56,825 bases of DNA from JBBIQS01 sp037442205 (GCA_037442205.1 JBBIQS010000054.1:1-56825); one strand, 5' to 3'. Shown: positions 1 through 8,846, counted from the stretch's first letter. The notes: generated from the sequence alone by a model not told the origin. Made by a program: numbers and translations.

Positions 1-459
1 CCGGCGGCCAGGCCCGCGGCGCCCTCGCCGGCGGCCGAGCCGGCCGGCCCGCCGGTCCCTCCCGGGTTCGCCAAGGCCCGCGAGGCGGCCCGCTCCGGCA
101 ACCTGGAGGAGGCGGAGCGGCTGGCGCGGGAGTCGGCCAAGGCCGAGCTGTCTCCCGAGGCCTACCTGCTGCTGTCGCTGACCGCCGAGAGCCGCGGCGA
201 TCTCAAGGCGGCGGTGGACGCGGTGCGCAAGGCCCTCTACCTCGACTCCTCGCTGGCTTCGGGCCACGCGGCGCTGGTGACCCTGTTCGCGCGCCTGGGG
301 CGTCCGAGCGAGGCCGAGCGCGCCCGGCGCAACGCGCTCGACGTGCTGCTCGGAATGCCCGACGGCCAGGTGCTGCGGGGAGTGGAGATCATGACCGCCG
401 GGGCCCTGCGGCGGGCGCTGGAGGCGGTGGAGCCCTCGGGCCGCGGAGAGACTTCGTGA
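1..459 (+). CDS. C-terminal part of a TPR protein, probably CheR methyltransferase-TPR fusion (5' end outside window)
   Basis: The reading frame is open from the first base and ends in TGA at 457-459, so only the last 152 residues are visible. After a Pro/Ala-rich linker (about residues 1-25 of the visible part) come helical repeats of TPR type, including an acidic EEAERLARES helix and a GDLKAAVDAVRKALYLDS helix pair. No catalytic domain is in view. Lying directly before an MCP, CheY, CheW, CheA and CheB, a C-terminal TPR tail fits the CheR-TPR fusions known from chemosensory operons of myxobacteria and relatives. The CheR assignment is inference from position; any TPR protein of the operon is possible. 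The TPR nature is fairly clear. Confidence 0.6.
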   Translation, partial: PAARPAAPSPAAEPAGPPVPPGFAKAREAARSGNLEEAERLARESAKAELSPEAYLLLSLTAESRGDLKAAVDAVRKALYLDSSLASGHAALVTLFARLGRPSEAERARRNALDVLLGMPDGQVLRGVEIMTAGALRRALEAVEPSGRGETS

Positions 460-551
460 GCGCGCCGGGGCCGGAGCGGGCCGGTCGCGCGCTGTGGCAG
501 TTCCCCATTCCGCCAGCGACGTGGTGTCGGGCGGGCAAGTTCTTCGAGTAG
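456..551 (+). CDS. Possible 31-residue coupled ORF (doubtful)
   Basis: A GTG at 456 overlaps the stop of the TPR gene in a GTGA arrangement and opens a 31-codon frame ending in TAG at 549-551, nine bases before the MCP start. The product is Pro/Arg/Ala-rich with no recognisable domain. It could be a leader that couples translation of the MCP to the upstream gene, or simply chance. I list it only because the overlap mirrors true start/stop overlaps elsewhere in the window. Confidence 0.15.
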   Translation: MSAPGPERAGRALWQFPIPPATWCRAGKFFE

Positions 552-560
552 AGGCGATCC

Positions 561-2288
561 GTGGAAGAAAAGACCGAAACGCCCTCCCCCTCGACCCCGC
601 CCGACGGCGGTGCCGGCGCGGCGCTGCCCGAGGTGGCGGCCGTCCTGCTGCGCCGCGGCTCGCTGCGCTTCAAAGTTGTCGGGCTCACGGCGCTCAGCGC
701 CACGGCGGTGGCGCTGATCATGGCGCTGGCCTTCACCCGGCAGAGCAAGGGGGTTCTGCGCCACGAGATGGAGGCGCGCGGCCGCTCGGTGGCGCTGGAG
801 CTGGCGAGCAACCTGGCCTTCAGCGTCAACTCCGCCGACAAGGCGGCGCTGCAGCAGGCCGCCTCGACCGCGGTGCGCGACCTCCCCGACCTGGCCTACC
901 TGGTCGTCCGCGCCGAGCGGGGAGAGGTGCTGGGGCGGGCCTTCGCCGAGGAGCTGGCGGGCGCCGACCCCGGCCTGCTCCCCCCGCCGGCGAGCCTGCC
1001 CAAGTCGGCGGAGGTTGCCGAGCTCACCCTGGTCGGCCGCCAGGTGCTGGCGGTGGTCGCCCCGGTCTACCTGGAGGTCAGGGCCCAGGCCGCCCCCGGC
1101 GCTTCCCCCTTCGCCTCGCCCGAGCCGGTGGAGGCCAAGGACAAGAAGGCGGCGGAGCGGAAGCTGGTGGGCCTGGTGCAGCTGGGCATCGACCTCGTCC
1201 CCGCCGAGAGCGAGCTGAGCACGATGACGGTCAAGGCGGGCCTGGGAGGGCTGGCGGCGCTGCTGCTGTGCATCCTGGCCGCCTACCTGATGGTGCGCCG
1301 ACTCACCGGGCCGCTGGAGAAGCTCTCCCTGGCGGCCGCCGGCCTGGCCGCCGGCGACCTTCGCCAGCAGGTGCAGGCCGAGGGCGACGACGAGATCGAG
1401 CAGCTGGCCCAGAGCTTCTCCACCCTCACCGGCGGCCTGCGGGCGATGCTGATCGACCTCAAGATCGCCGCCCAGGAGATGGAGAAGGAGGCGGCCAACA
1501 TCCTCTCCACCTCCACCCAGCAGTCGGCCATGGCCAGCGAGCAGGCCAGCGCCATCAACGAGACCTCGACCACCGTCTCCGAGATCGCCCAGACCTCCAA
1601 GCAGGCCACCGAGCACGCCGACTCGGTGATCAAGATCGCCCAGAAGTCCGAGGACCTCTCCCGCGACGGCCAGCGGGTGGTGGAAGAGGCGATGTCCGGC
1701 CTGGAGAAGCTGCACGAGCAGGTGCGGGCCATCGCCCAGTCGATCACCGACCTGTCCGAGCGCACGATGCAGATCGGCGACATCATCTCCACCGTCAAGG
1801 ACCTGGCCGAGCAGTCGAACCTGCTGGCCCTCAACGCCTCGATCGAGGCCGCCAAGGCCGGTGAGCACGGCCGCGGCTTCGCGGTGGTGGCGATGGAGAT
1901 GCGCAACCTTGCCGAGCAGTCGAAGTTCGCCGCCGGCGAGGTGCGCACCATCCTCTCCGAGGTGCAGAAGGGCACCCGGGTGGCAGTGGCCGCCACCGAC
2001 GAGGGCAGCAAGCGCGCCCAGAGCTCGATCACCATGGCCCAGTCGGCCGGCGGCTCCATCCTCGGGCTGGCCGAGGTGATCCGCGACTCGAGCCTGGCTG
2101 CCCGCCAGATCGCCAACAACACCCGCCAGCAGACCATCGGCGTCGAGCAGATCGTCTCCGCCATCGCCGAGCTGAGCTCGGCGATGAGCGACACCCTCGA
2201 GGGCACCCGGCGCATCGAGAGCGTCGCCACCAACCTGACCACCCTGTCCAAGCGGCTGACCAACCTGGTCGGCCGCTACCAGCTGTAG
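561..2288 (+). CDS. Methyl-accepting chemotaxis protein with two membrane segments
   Basis: This 575-aa receptor senses a signal through a region outside the membrane and controls the CheA kinase encoded just downstream. TM1 lies at about residues 36-60 and TM2 at about 227-250. The roughly 165-residue loop between them is the likely periplasmic sensor; it contains an Ala/Pro-rich stretch and a charged KDKKAAERK segment and no family I can name. HAMP follows TM2 (about 250-300), then a long coiled coil. The conserved MCP hairpin tip is present at about 415-445 (EQSNLLALNASIEAAKAGE, then HGRGFAVVA). No C-terminal CheR/CheB-tethering pentapeptide is seen; the protein ends GRYQL. The GTG start at 561 has AGAGGCGA just upstream. 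It lies in one operon with the che genes. Confidence 0.93.
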   Translation: MEEKTETPSPSTPPDGGAGAALPEVAAVLLRRGSLRFKVVGLTALSATAVALIMALAFTRQSKGVLRHEMEARGRSVALELASNLAFSVNSADKAALQQAASTAVRDLPDLAYLVVRAERGEVLGRAFAEELAGADPGLLPPPASLPKSAEVAELTLVGRQVLAVVAPVYLEVRAQAAPGASPFASPEPVEAKDKKAAERKLVGLVQLGIDLVPAESELSTMTVKAGLGGLAALLLCILAAYLMVRRLTGPLEKLSLAAAGLAAGDLRQQVQAEGDDEIEQLAQSFSTLTGGLRAMLIDLKIAAQEMEKEAANILSTSTQQSAMASEQASAINETSTTVSEIAQTSKQATEHADSVIKIAQKSEDLSRDGQRVVEEAMSGLEKLHEQVRAIAQSITDLSERTMQIGDIISTVKDLAEQSNLLALNASIEAAKAGEHGRGFAVVAMEMRNLAEQSKFAAGEVRTILSEVQKGTRVAVAATDEGSKRAQSSITMAQSAGGSILGLAEVIRDSSLAARQIANNTRQQTIGVEQIVSAIAELSSAMSDTLEGTRRIESVATNLTTLSKRLTNLVGRYQL

Positions 2289-2322
2289 CCTTAGGGGCCC
2301 GCCCCGAGGCAGGGAGCACGCA

Positions 2323-2700
2323 ATGAAGGTCCTGATCGTCGAGGACACCAAGACCATCACCAGCCTGCTGCAGGTCTATCTGATGGGCTGGGGCTTGGAG
2401 TTCGTCGAGGCCAAGAACGGCGAAGAGGGGCTCAAGGCTGCCCGCGAGCTCAAGCCCGACCTGATCCTGAGCGACGTGCGGATGCCGGTGATGGACGGCT
2501 TCGAGATGTGCGCCGCCATCCGCTCGGACACCGCCCTGCACGCCATCCCGGTGGTGATGCTGACCAGCCTCAAGGACGAGGCCAGCCGGCAGAAGGGGCG
2601 GCTGGTGGGGGCCACCGCCTTCCTCTCCAAGCCGGTGGCGGTGGAGGAGCTGCGGGAGAAGGTGGGCGAGATCCTGCACCTGCCGGTCAAGGGGAAGTAG
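2323..2700 (+). CDS. CheY-like single-domain response regulator
   Basis: A stand-alone receiver domain of 125 aa. The acidic pocket is E7/D8, the phospho-acceptor is D51 (LILSDVRMPVMDGF), the switch Thr is T81 (VVMLTS) and the conserved Lys is K103 (FLSKP). There is no output domain, so it should act by protein contact or as a phosphate sink for the CheA encoded two genes downstream. It lies 34 bp after the MCP gene, with a GGCAGGGAGCACGCA leader giving a GGGAG ribosome site before ATG 2323, and 3 bp before cheW. Whether it drives a motor or another output cannot be told; no flagellar or pilus gene is in the window. Confidence 0.92.
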   Translation: MKVLIVEDTKTITSLLQVYLMGWGLEFVEAKNGEEGLKAARELKPDLILSDVRMPVMDGFEMCAAIRSDTALHAIPVVMLTSLKDEASRQKGRLVGATAFLSKPVAVEELREKVGEILHLPVKGK

Positions 2701-2703
2701 CCG

Positions 2704-3285
2704 ATGGCCGAGGACGCCAAGAAGGCCCCGGGCGAGGGCGAGCTCAGCTTCGAGGAGCTCTACCGCCGGCTGGACGCCGCCGAGCTGGCGCTGGGCGTGC
2801 GCGCCGACCACAAGGAGCGGGAGCAGATCCTCTCCTCCCGGGCCGAGGCCCTCTCCCAGGCGCGGTCGCGGGAGAAGGCCAACCTGCGCGAGGTGCTGGC
2901 CTTCCGGGTCGGCGGCGAGCGCTACGCGGCGCTGATCGAAGAGGTGGACGAGGTGCTGGAGGTCAAGAACCTCTTCCCGCTGCTGGGGGCGCCGCGCTAC
3001 GTGCTGGGGGCGGTGGTGGCCCGCTCGCGGGTGCTGCCGGTGCTCGACCTGCGCCAGCTGCTGGGGCTGGAGGGCGGGGGGATGAGCGACCTGGGCAAGG
3101 TGGTGGTGCTGGGCACCGGCGACGACCTGTTCGGCCTGGCGGTGGAGGAGGTGGAGGGGAAGCTGGGCCTGCCGCGCGAGGGGTGGGAGCGCCCTCCCTC
3201 GGGGCCGTTTTTGCAGGTGCGCTCCGACCGGCTGGCAATCCTCGACCTCGCGCAGCTCGGCGAGCAAACCGCACAGCGAAGCTAG
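2704..3285 (+). CDS. cheW: CheW coupling protein with a charged N-terminal extension
   Basis: The CheW domain occupies about residues 58-190 (VLAFRVGGERYAALIEEVDEV, then a VLGAVVARSRVLPVLDLRQLLGL core), the fold that bridges receptor and CheA. A highly charged, probably coiled-coil extension of about 55 residues (SFEELYRRLDAAELALGVRADHKE region) precedes it. Usual CheW proteins are about 160 aa, so this one, at 193 aa, is longer at the N terminus. It starts 3 bp after the CheY-like gene stop and ends 15 bp before cheA, so it is clearly co-transcribed. The extension could give array-specific contacts; that is inference. Confidence 0.9.
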   Translation: MAEDAKKAPGEGELSFEELYRRLDAAELALGVRADHKEREQILSSRAEALSQARSREKANLREVLAFRVGGERYAALIEEVDEVLEVKNLFPLLGAPRYVLGAVVARSRVLPVLDLRQLLGLEGGGMSDLGKVVVLGTGDDLFGLAVEEVEGKLGLPREGWERPPSGPFLQVRSDRLAILDLAQLGEQTAQRS

Positions 3286-3300
3286 CGGGAGAGAGCGCGC

Positions 3301-6216
3301 ATGGACCGCACGCTGCTCAGCAAGATTTGGCCAGTCTTCGTGGAGGAGGCGCGCGAGCACCTCCAGCAGATCAGCGCCGGCGTGCTCGAGCTGGAGCGCT
3401 CGGCGGCCAACCGGCCGCCCGGCCTGCTCGACTCGGTGCGGCGCACCGCCCACAGCCTCAAGGGCTCGGCCGCCTCGCTCGGGTTGCACGACCTGGAGAA
3501 GCTGGCCCACGCCGTCGAAGGCGCGCTGGCTGGCAAAGGGGCAAGCGATCAGCTGGAGGCCGGGCTGGTGGAGGCGATCCTCGGCTCGGTGGACACCGCC
3601 GAGTCGGCGCTCTCCCGCGGAGACGCCGGCGGCGACCCCTCCATCCCCGAGCTGGCCGAACAGCTGCAGCGGCTGGCCGGCGCCAAGCCGGCCGCGTCGG
3701 CGCCCGCTAGGGAGCGCGGGCCGGCCGAGGAGCTGTGGCCGGTCTTCCGCGCCGAGGCCGGCGAGCACCTGCAGCACCTGCAGCAGGCCCTGGCCGATCG
3801 CAAGCAGGGCAAGAAGAGCGACCGCTGGCCGAAGGACGAGGGCGAGGCGCTGGAGAAGCTGGCCGCCACCCTGCGGGCGTCGGCATCGGTGCTAGGGCTG
3901 TGGGAGATGGAGCGGCTGGCCGGCCAGGCCGAGGCTGCGCTCTCGGAGGCCCGCGCCGAAGGAAAGATGCCCGCCGAGCGGCTCGGGCGGCTGGAGAAGG
4001 CCCTGGCGCAGCTGGAATCCGCCGTCGGTGCCTCGTCGGCTGAGCCGCCGCAGGCTCCCCCGGCGCCGGCGGAGGCTCGCATCCCGCAGATGCCGGGCCA
4101 GCTGCTGGCGGTGTTCAGGGAGGAGGCCCAGGGCGCGCTGTCCGCGCTCGAGCAATCGGTGGCGCAGCTGGTCTCGCCCTTCGTCGCCGAGCGGGCGCAG
4201 GTGGTGGAGGATGCGGTGCGCCGCGCCCACAACCTCAAGGGCTCGGCGGGCGCGGTCGGGGCGGGGCCCGTCGCGGCGCTGGCCGCCAAGGTGCACCAGG
4301 CGCTTCCCGCCCTCGCCGAGACCGGCCTGGATGCCAGCCGGTCGGCGGCCGCCATCGCGGGTTTCCTGGTGGATCTCAAGGCGGCGCTGTCAGAGTGGGG
4401 TGCCGCCCCGGCGGCCGAGGCGCCCGCCGCGGCGCCGGCGCCTGCCAGCGAGCCGCCCGGCGAGAAGCCCGAGGCCAGGCAAGAGGGACCGGCGGTGGTG
4501 GACCGCACCATTCGCGTCTCGGTGAATACCCTGGAGTCGGTGGGCCGGCAGGTCGAGGCCATGGCTCTGGTGCGCGCTCGGCAGGAGCGGCGATCGCGGG
4601 AGCTGGCCGCGCACACCACCGCCACCCGGGAGATCCTGGTGCTGTGCGAGCGCGCCCTCTCCGACCTGCGGCTGGCCGGTGGCGGGCCGAGCGTGGCGCC
4701 GATGGAGGACGCGGTGCAGCGGCTGCGGCTGATGCAGCGCTCGCTGGCGCGGCTGGGCCAGGACAGCTCGCGCGAGGCCGAGCAGCTGCGGCTGGTGAGC
4801 GCGGTGGTGCGAGAGGACCTGCGCGACCTGCGGATGGTGCCCGCCTCCACTGCGCTCGAGCCCCTGCGGCGCACGGTGCGCGAGACCGCCGGGCGGGTGG
4901 GCAAGCAGGTCGAGCTGTCGATCGAGGGCGGCGACGTGCGGCTCGACCGGCGCATCCTCGACGAGCTGAAGGACCCGCTGCTGCACATGGTGCGCAACTC
5001 CATCGACCACGGGGTGGAGGCGCCGGAGGCCCGGGTGGCGGCCGGCAAGCGGCCCAGCGGGATGATGGTGCTGCGGGTGGAGCGGCGCGGGCACCGGATC
5101 GCGATCATCGTCGGCGACGACGGCGGCGGAATCGCGGCCGACAAGGTGCGGGCCACCGCCCAGCGGCGCGGGCTGCTCACCGCCCAGCAGGCGTTGGCCA
5201 TGGAAGACGAGGAGGTGCTGCGGCTGATCTTCAAGCCCGGCTTCTCCACCGCCGAGAAGGTGACCGCGATCAGCGGGCGCGGGGTCGGCCTGGACGTGGT
5301 GCAGGAGACGGTGACCCGCCTGGGCGGCACGGTGGAGGTCGACTCCAACCTCGGCAAGGGCACGCGCTTCACCCTCGACCTGCCGCTGACCCTGGCGGCG
5401 ACGCTGGCGGTGGTGGTCAAGGTCGGCGGAGAGCTGGCGGCCATCCCCTACGAGTCGGTGGAGCGGATCCTGCGGCTGTCGGGCACCGACCTGGGGACGG
5501 TGGCCGGGCGGGCCTCGGTGCAGGTGGGCGAGGCGCAGCTGCCGTTCACCGCGCTGACCCAGGTGCTGGGGCTTCCCCAAGCGCGGCTGACGCTGGAGGG
5601 GACGGCGAGCCAGGCGGCCATGCTGATCGACGCCGGCGGCCAGCGGGTGGTGTTCGCGGTGGACGAGGTGGTGGGCCAGCAGGAGGTGGTGGTCCACTCG
5701 CTGGGCAAGCACGTCTCCAAGGCGCCGCACCTGGGCGGGGCGGCGGTGCTCGAGGACGGGCAGGTGGTGGCGGTGCTCAACGCCTTCGAGCTGGTGCGGC
5801 TGGCGCGGCCGCTGGCCCGCGGACGGCAGGCCGACCAGGACAAGGTGCGGATCCTCATCGCCGACGACTCGCTCACCACTCGCTCGGCCATGAAGGCGCT
5901 GCTGGAGATCGCCGGCTTCCAGGTGCTGCCGGCCAGCGATGGCGAAGAGGCGCTCAAGCTGCTGGCCGAGACACCGGTGCAGCTGGTGGTCAGCGACGTG
6001 CAGATGCCGCGCATGGACGGGCTGGCGCTGACCCGGCGCATCAAGGGCCACGAGCGCTACTCGTCGCTGCCGGTGATCCTGGTGACCTCGCTCGATTCGG
6101 CGGGCGACCGGGCGGCCGGCCTGGAGGCCGGCGCCGACGGCTACCTGATCAAGCGCGAGGTCGAGCGCGGCAAGCTGCTGGAGTTGGTGAAGCAGCTGCT
6201 TCCGCACCGAGGGTGA
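3301..6216 (+). CDS. cheA: Hybrid chemosensory histidine kinase CheA with three Hpt-like segments and a receiver
   Basis: The 971-aa kinase has an unusual N terminus. Hpt1 (about 1-105) has the phospho-His at H51 in AHSLKGSAAS. A second Hpt-like segment (about 140-245) keeps the helical pattern, but the His position reads AATLRAS (T190). A third (about 265-370) again has the motif AHNLKGSAG with H310. Dimerisation helices follow (about 400-520), then the ATPase with N-box LHMVRNSIDHG (561-571), G1 VGDDGGGI (about 604) and GRGVGLDVV (about 659). A CheW-like domain spans about 700-840, and a C-terminal receiver has D899 in VVSDVQMPRMDG. It resembles FrzE-type CheA-CheY fusions. The start is ATG 3301 after GGGAGAG. 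It is followed closely by cheB. Confidence 0.93.
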   Translation: MDRTLLSKIWPVFVEEAREHLQQISAGVLELERSAANRPPGLLDSVRRTAHSLKGSAASLGLHDLEKLAHAVEGALAGKGASDQLEAGLVEAILGSVDTAESALSRGDAGGDPSIPELAEQLQRLAGAKPAASAPARERGPAEELWPVFRAEAGEHLQHLQQALADRKQGKKSDRWPKDEGEALEKLAATLRASASVLGLWEMERLAGQAEAALSEARAEGKMPAERLGRLEKALAQLESAVGASSAEPPQAPPAPAEARIPQMPGQLLAVFREEAQGALSALEQSVAQLVSPFVAERAQVVEDAVRRAHNLKGSAGAVGAGPVAALAAKVHQALPALAETGLDASRSAAAIAGFLVDLKAALSEWGAAPAAEAPAAAPAPASEPPGEKPEARQEGPAVVDRTIRVSVNTLESVGRQVEAMALVRARQERRSRELAAHTTATREILVLCERALSDLRLAGGGPSVAPMEDAVQRLRLMQRSLARLGQDSSREAEQLRLVSAVVREDLRDLRMVPASTALEPLRRTVRETAGRVGKQVELSIEGGDVRLDRRILDELKDPLLHMVRNSIDHGVEAPEARVAAGKRPSGMMVLRVERRGHRIAIIVGDDGGGIAADKVRATAQRRGLLTAQQALAMEDEEVLRLIFKPGFSTAEKVTAISGRGVGLDVVQETVTRLGGTVEVDSNLGKGTRFTLDLPLTLAATLAVVVKVGGELAAIPYESVERILRLSGTDLGTVAGRASVQVGEAQLPFTALTQVLGLPQARLTLEGTASQAAMLIDAGGQRVVFAVDEVVGQQEVVVHSLGKHVSKAPHLGGAAVLEDGQVVAVLNAFELVRLARPLARGRQADQDKVRILIADDSLTTRSAMKALLEIAGFQVLPASDGEEALKLLAETPVQLVVSDVQMPRMDGLALTRRIKGHERYSSLPVILVTSLDSAGDRAAGLEAGADGYLIKREVERGKLLELVKQLLPHRG

Positions 6217-6277
6217 TGCAGTGCCGCCGGCGAAAGGGCCGGCGGCGAACAAGAGCGAGGGTGAGGAGCAAGCGGAA

Positions 6278-7768
6278 ATGCCACGGGTGCTGATCGTCGA
6301 CGATTCGCCGACCTTTCGCGGGGTGCTGCGAGGCATCCTCGCCGCCGCCCAAGGGGTGGAGGTGGTGGGCGAGGCCGCCGACGGTGAGGAGGCGATCGGG
6401 CGCACGCTCGAGCTGCGGCCGGAAGTGATCACCATGGACGTGCGCATGCCCCGCCGCAACGGGCTGGACGCCATCCGGGAGATCATGCGCATCGCCCCGA
6501 CGCCGATCGTGGTGGTCAGCGCCGCGGCCCGCGACGCCAGCGAGGCGGTGACCTTCGAGGCGCTCAAGCTCGGGGCGCTGGAGGTGCTGGAGAAGCCGCA
6601 GGCCCTGGACGCCCACCGCTACAACGTGCAGGCCGAGTCCATCCGCCAGGCGGTGCGGGCGGCGGCCGGGGTCAAGCTGGCGACCCGCCACCGGGACCGC
6701 GGCGAGCGCCGCCCGGAGAAGCCGGCCGGCCCGGCGGCTGCGGCGGGCGTGGCGGCCGCGCCCAACGCGCCCTGGCCCGGGACGGTCACCGCCGCCGCGG
6801 TCAAGCCCAGCGCCCAGCCGCTGCAGTGCATCGGCATCGCCGCCTCCACCGGAGGACCGGCGGCGCTGCAGAAGGTCTTCTCCACCCTGCCCGCCGACTT
6901 CCCGGTGCCCATCGTGGTCGTGCAGCACATCGCAGAGGGCTTCAGCGCCGGGCTGGTGCACTGGCTGGCCGACAGCTGCCCGCTCAAGGTGAAGCTGGCC
7001 GAGCGCGGCGAGGCGGTGGAGCGCGGCAAGATCTACGTCGCCCCCGACGGCCACCACATGCTGGTGTCGATGGGGCGGATCCGCCTCGACGACAGCCCGC
7101 CGCTCAAGAGCCTGCGGCCGTCGGCGACGGTGCTCTTCGCCTCGATGGCCCGCGAGTACGGCCCGGCGGCGGCCGGATTCGTGCTCACCGGCATGGGCGA
7201 CGACGGCGCCGCCGGCCTGAAGCTGATGCGCGACCGCGGGGCCTTTACCGCCGCTCAGGGCAAGCTGAGCTCGGTGGTCTTCGGCATGCCGCACGTGGCG
7301 CTGGAAACCGGCGCCGCCGACCTGGCGCTGGAGCTGGACGAGATCGTGCCGGCGATGGTCAAGCTGGTCGGGGAGCGCGGCCCGGCAGCCCAGCCGCAGC
7401 GGCGTCGCAAGCTGCTGCTGGTGGACGACGCCGAGACCATCCTGCAGCTGGAGAAGGCGCTGCTCTCCGAGTCGTACGAGCTGGTCTTCGCCCACAACGG
7501 CCGCGAGGCGGTGGAGGCGGCGCTCAAGCACCTTCCCGACGGCATCCTGATGGATCACTCGATGCCGCAGATGACCGGAGCCGAGGCGCTCAAGCAGATC
7601 AAGGCCGGGGCGACCACCCGGGCCATCCCGGTGATCATGGTCTCCAGCGAGACCGAGAAGGGCATCGTGCAGTCGTGGTGGACGGGCGGCTGCCAGGCGG
7701 TGGTGGCCAAGCCGATCGACACCCAGCTGCTGCTGGGCACGGTGCGCAAGTACATCCCCCTCGCCTAG
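6278..7768 (+). CDS. cheB: CheB receptor methylesterase with an additional C-terminal receiver domain
   Basis: It removes methyl groups from (or deamidates) the MCP. Counting from ATG 6278, the N-terminal receiver (1-120) has D54 in MDVRMP. After a Pro/Ala-rich linker comes the esterase domain (about 183-365) with the catalytic triad S190 (AASTGGP), H217 (VVVQHI) and D309 (GMGDDG). A second receiver follows (about 375-496) with D426 in ILMDHSMPQMTG. A second receiver on CheB is uncommon. I prefer ATG 6278 because the receiver begins there and AGGAG lies 9 bases upstream. A GTG at 6221, 4 bp after the cheA stop, would add 19 residues and cannot be excluded. Confidence 0.9.
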   Translation: MPRVLIVDDSPTFRGVLRGILAAAQGVEVVGEAADGEEAIGRTLELRPEVITMDVRMPRRNGLDAIREIMRIAPTPIVVVSAAARDASEAVTFEALKLGALEVLEKPQALDAHRYNVQAESIRQAVRAAAGVKLATRHRDRGERRPEKPAGPAAAAGVAAAPNAPWPGTVTAAAVKPSAQPLQCIGIAASTGGPAALQKVFSTLPADFPVPIVVVQHIAEGFSAGLVHWLADSCPLKVKLAERGEAVERGKIYVAPDGHHMLVSMGRIRLDDSPPLKSLRPSATVLFASMAREYGPAAAGFVLTGMGDDGAAGLKLMRDRGAFTAAQGKLSSVVFGMPHVALETGAADLALELDEIVPAMVKLVGERGPAAQPQRRRKLLLVDDAETILQLEKALLSESYELVFAHNGREAVEAALKHLPDGILMDHSMPQMTGAEALKQIKAGATTRAIPVIMVSSETEKGIVQSWWTGGCQAVVAKPIDTQLLLGTVRKYIPLA

Positions 7769-7797
7769 GCGCGAGACGGGCGAGAGGCAAGCAAGAG

Positions 7798-8823
7798 ATG
7801 GCAGAAGGTCTGTCGTGCGCGGTGTGCGGGGAGCCGAATGCGCCGGTGAGCCGGTCGCTGGTCCCCGCGGAGCTGCTGTCGCTGTTCGACCTCGATCCGC
7901 TGGGAACCGGCGGGGCGGCGGCGAGCCTGTGCGGACCGTGCTCGGAGCTGCTGGCGGCGCCGATGCTCTCCCGCGAGGATCTGGAGGCGCTGGCCAAGGC
8001 GGTGCAGCTGCATCGCGAGGCGCAGGTGCCGGCCGGAGAGCGCGAGGCCCAGGCGGCGCGGGCGCGGCTGCTCCACCGGGCGCTGCGGCTCGGGCTGCAG
8101 GCGGTGGTGGCCGAGCTGTCGGCGCGCCCTCCGGCGCCCCCGGTGCGCAGCGATCCCGATCAGCTGGGCCTGTTCGTCTCCAAGACCGCGCGGCTGAGCC
8201 ACGTCGAGCAGGCGCTGTCCCAGGCCGACTTCGCCAAGGCCCGGGCCCTGGCCGAGGACCTGGTGAAGCGCTTCGATCTCAAGGAGGCCCGCTACCTGGC
8301 CGGGGCGCTGCCGGGGATCGACGCCCAGGTGCAGGCCATCGGCTCGGACGCCGCGGCGCTGGCCTTCCTGGCGGCAGGGCCGGACGGGGCGCTGCAGCGC
8401 GGGCGGCTGACGGTGTCGCTGGCGAGCGCCTTCCAGCGCGGGCTGCACCGGCTGGTGGCCGAGGCGGCCGAGCGCGAAGGCGAGGCGCTGGTGCTCGGCC
8501 GGCCGGTGGGCTGGTACTGGGTGAAGGCCGGCGAGCCGGAGCGGGCGCGCCGCTCGCTCGAGCAGTCGGTGCAGGACTCCAGCGCCCCCGGCCAGGCCCT
8601 GATGCTGCTGGGCAACCTGGCCTACGCCGCCCGCGACGTGAGCCGGGCGCGCTCGCTCTACCGCAGGGCGCTGCAGGTCGAGCCGCTGGCGGTCTACGCC
8701 GAGGAGATCGCCGACGAGCAGGTGCGCGAGCTCTTCTCCCAGGCGCGTACCCGCGGGCTGTCGCCGGTGGCCGAGGGCGTGCTGTCGCTGGGGGCCGAGC
8801 AGGGGCTCTTCCAGGCGGAGTGA
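7798..8823 (+). CDS. CxxC-motif/TPR protein closing the chemosensory operon
   Basis: A 341-aa soluble protein. The N terminus carries paired cysteines C7-x2-C10 and C45-x2-C48, which look like one four-Cys zinc site. The middle (about 60-150) is helical and Ala/Arg-rich. The C-terminal half has TPR-like repeats, clearest at about 245-300 (GWYWVKAGEPERARRSLEQS, GNLAYAARDVSRARSLYRRA). No enzyme motif is visible. It starts 29 bp after cheB with a GAGGCAAGCAAGAG leader and is the last gene before a strong hairpin, so it belongs to the che operon. A role in assembling or tuning the array is inference. I do not know a named family for it. Confidence 0.75.
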   Translation: MAEGLSCAVCGEPNAPVSRSLVPAELLSLFDLDPLGTGGAAASLCGPCSELLAAPMLSREDLEALAKAVQLHREAQVPAGEREAQAARARLLHRALRLGLQAVVAELSARPPAPPVRSDPDQLGLFVSKTARLSHVEQALSQADFAKARALAEDLVKRFDLKEARYLAGALPGIDAQVQAIGSDAAALAFLAAGPDGALQRGRLTVSLASAFQRGLHRLVAEAAEREGEALVLGRPVGWYWVKAGEPERARRSLEQSVQDSSAPGQALMLLGNLAYAARDVSRARSLYRRALQVEPLAVYAEEIADEQVRELFSQARTRGLSPVAEGVLSLGAEQGLFQAE

Positions 8824-8824
8824 T

Positions 8825-8846
8825 GCCGCCCCGCGAGCGGGGCGGC
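8825..8846 (+). terminator. GC-rich hairpin at the end of the chemosensory operon
   Basis: Arms GCCGCCCCG (8825-8833) and CGGGGCGGC (8838-8846) pair perfectly around a CGAG loop, starting one base after the TGA of the TPR gene. There is no T-run. It sits in the 55-bp gap between convergent genes and may stop transcription from both sides. Confidence 0.55.

Noticed and set aside
237..2360. 707-codon open frame on the minus strand across the MCP gene
   Set aside because: It is the antisense shadow of a G+C-rich coding region; the translation is low-complexity Gly/Leu/Asp/His-rich and the plus-strand MCP is unmistakable.
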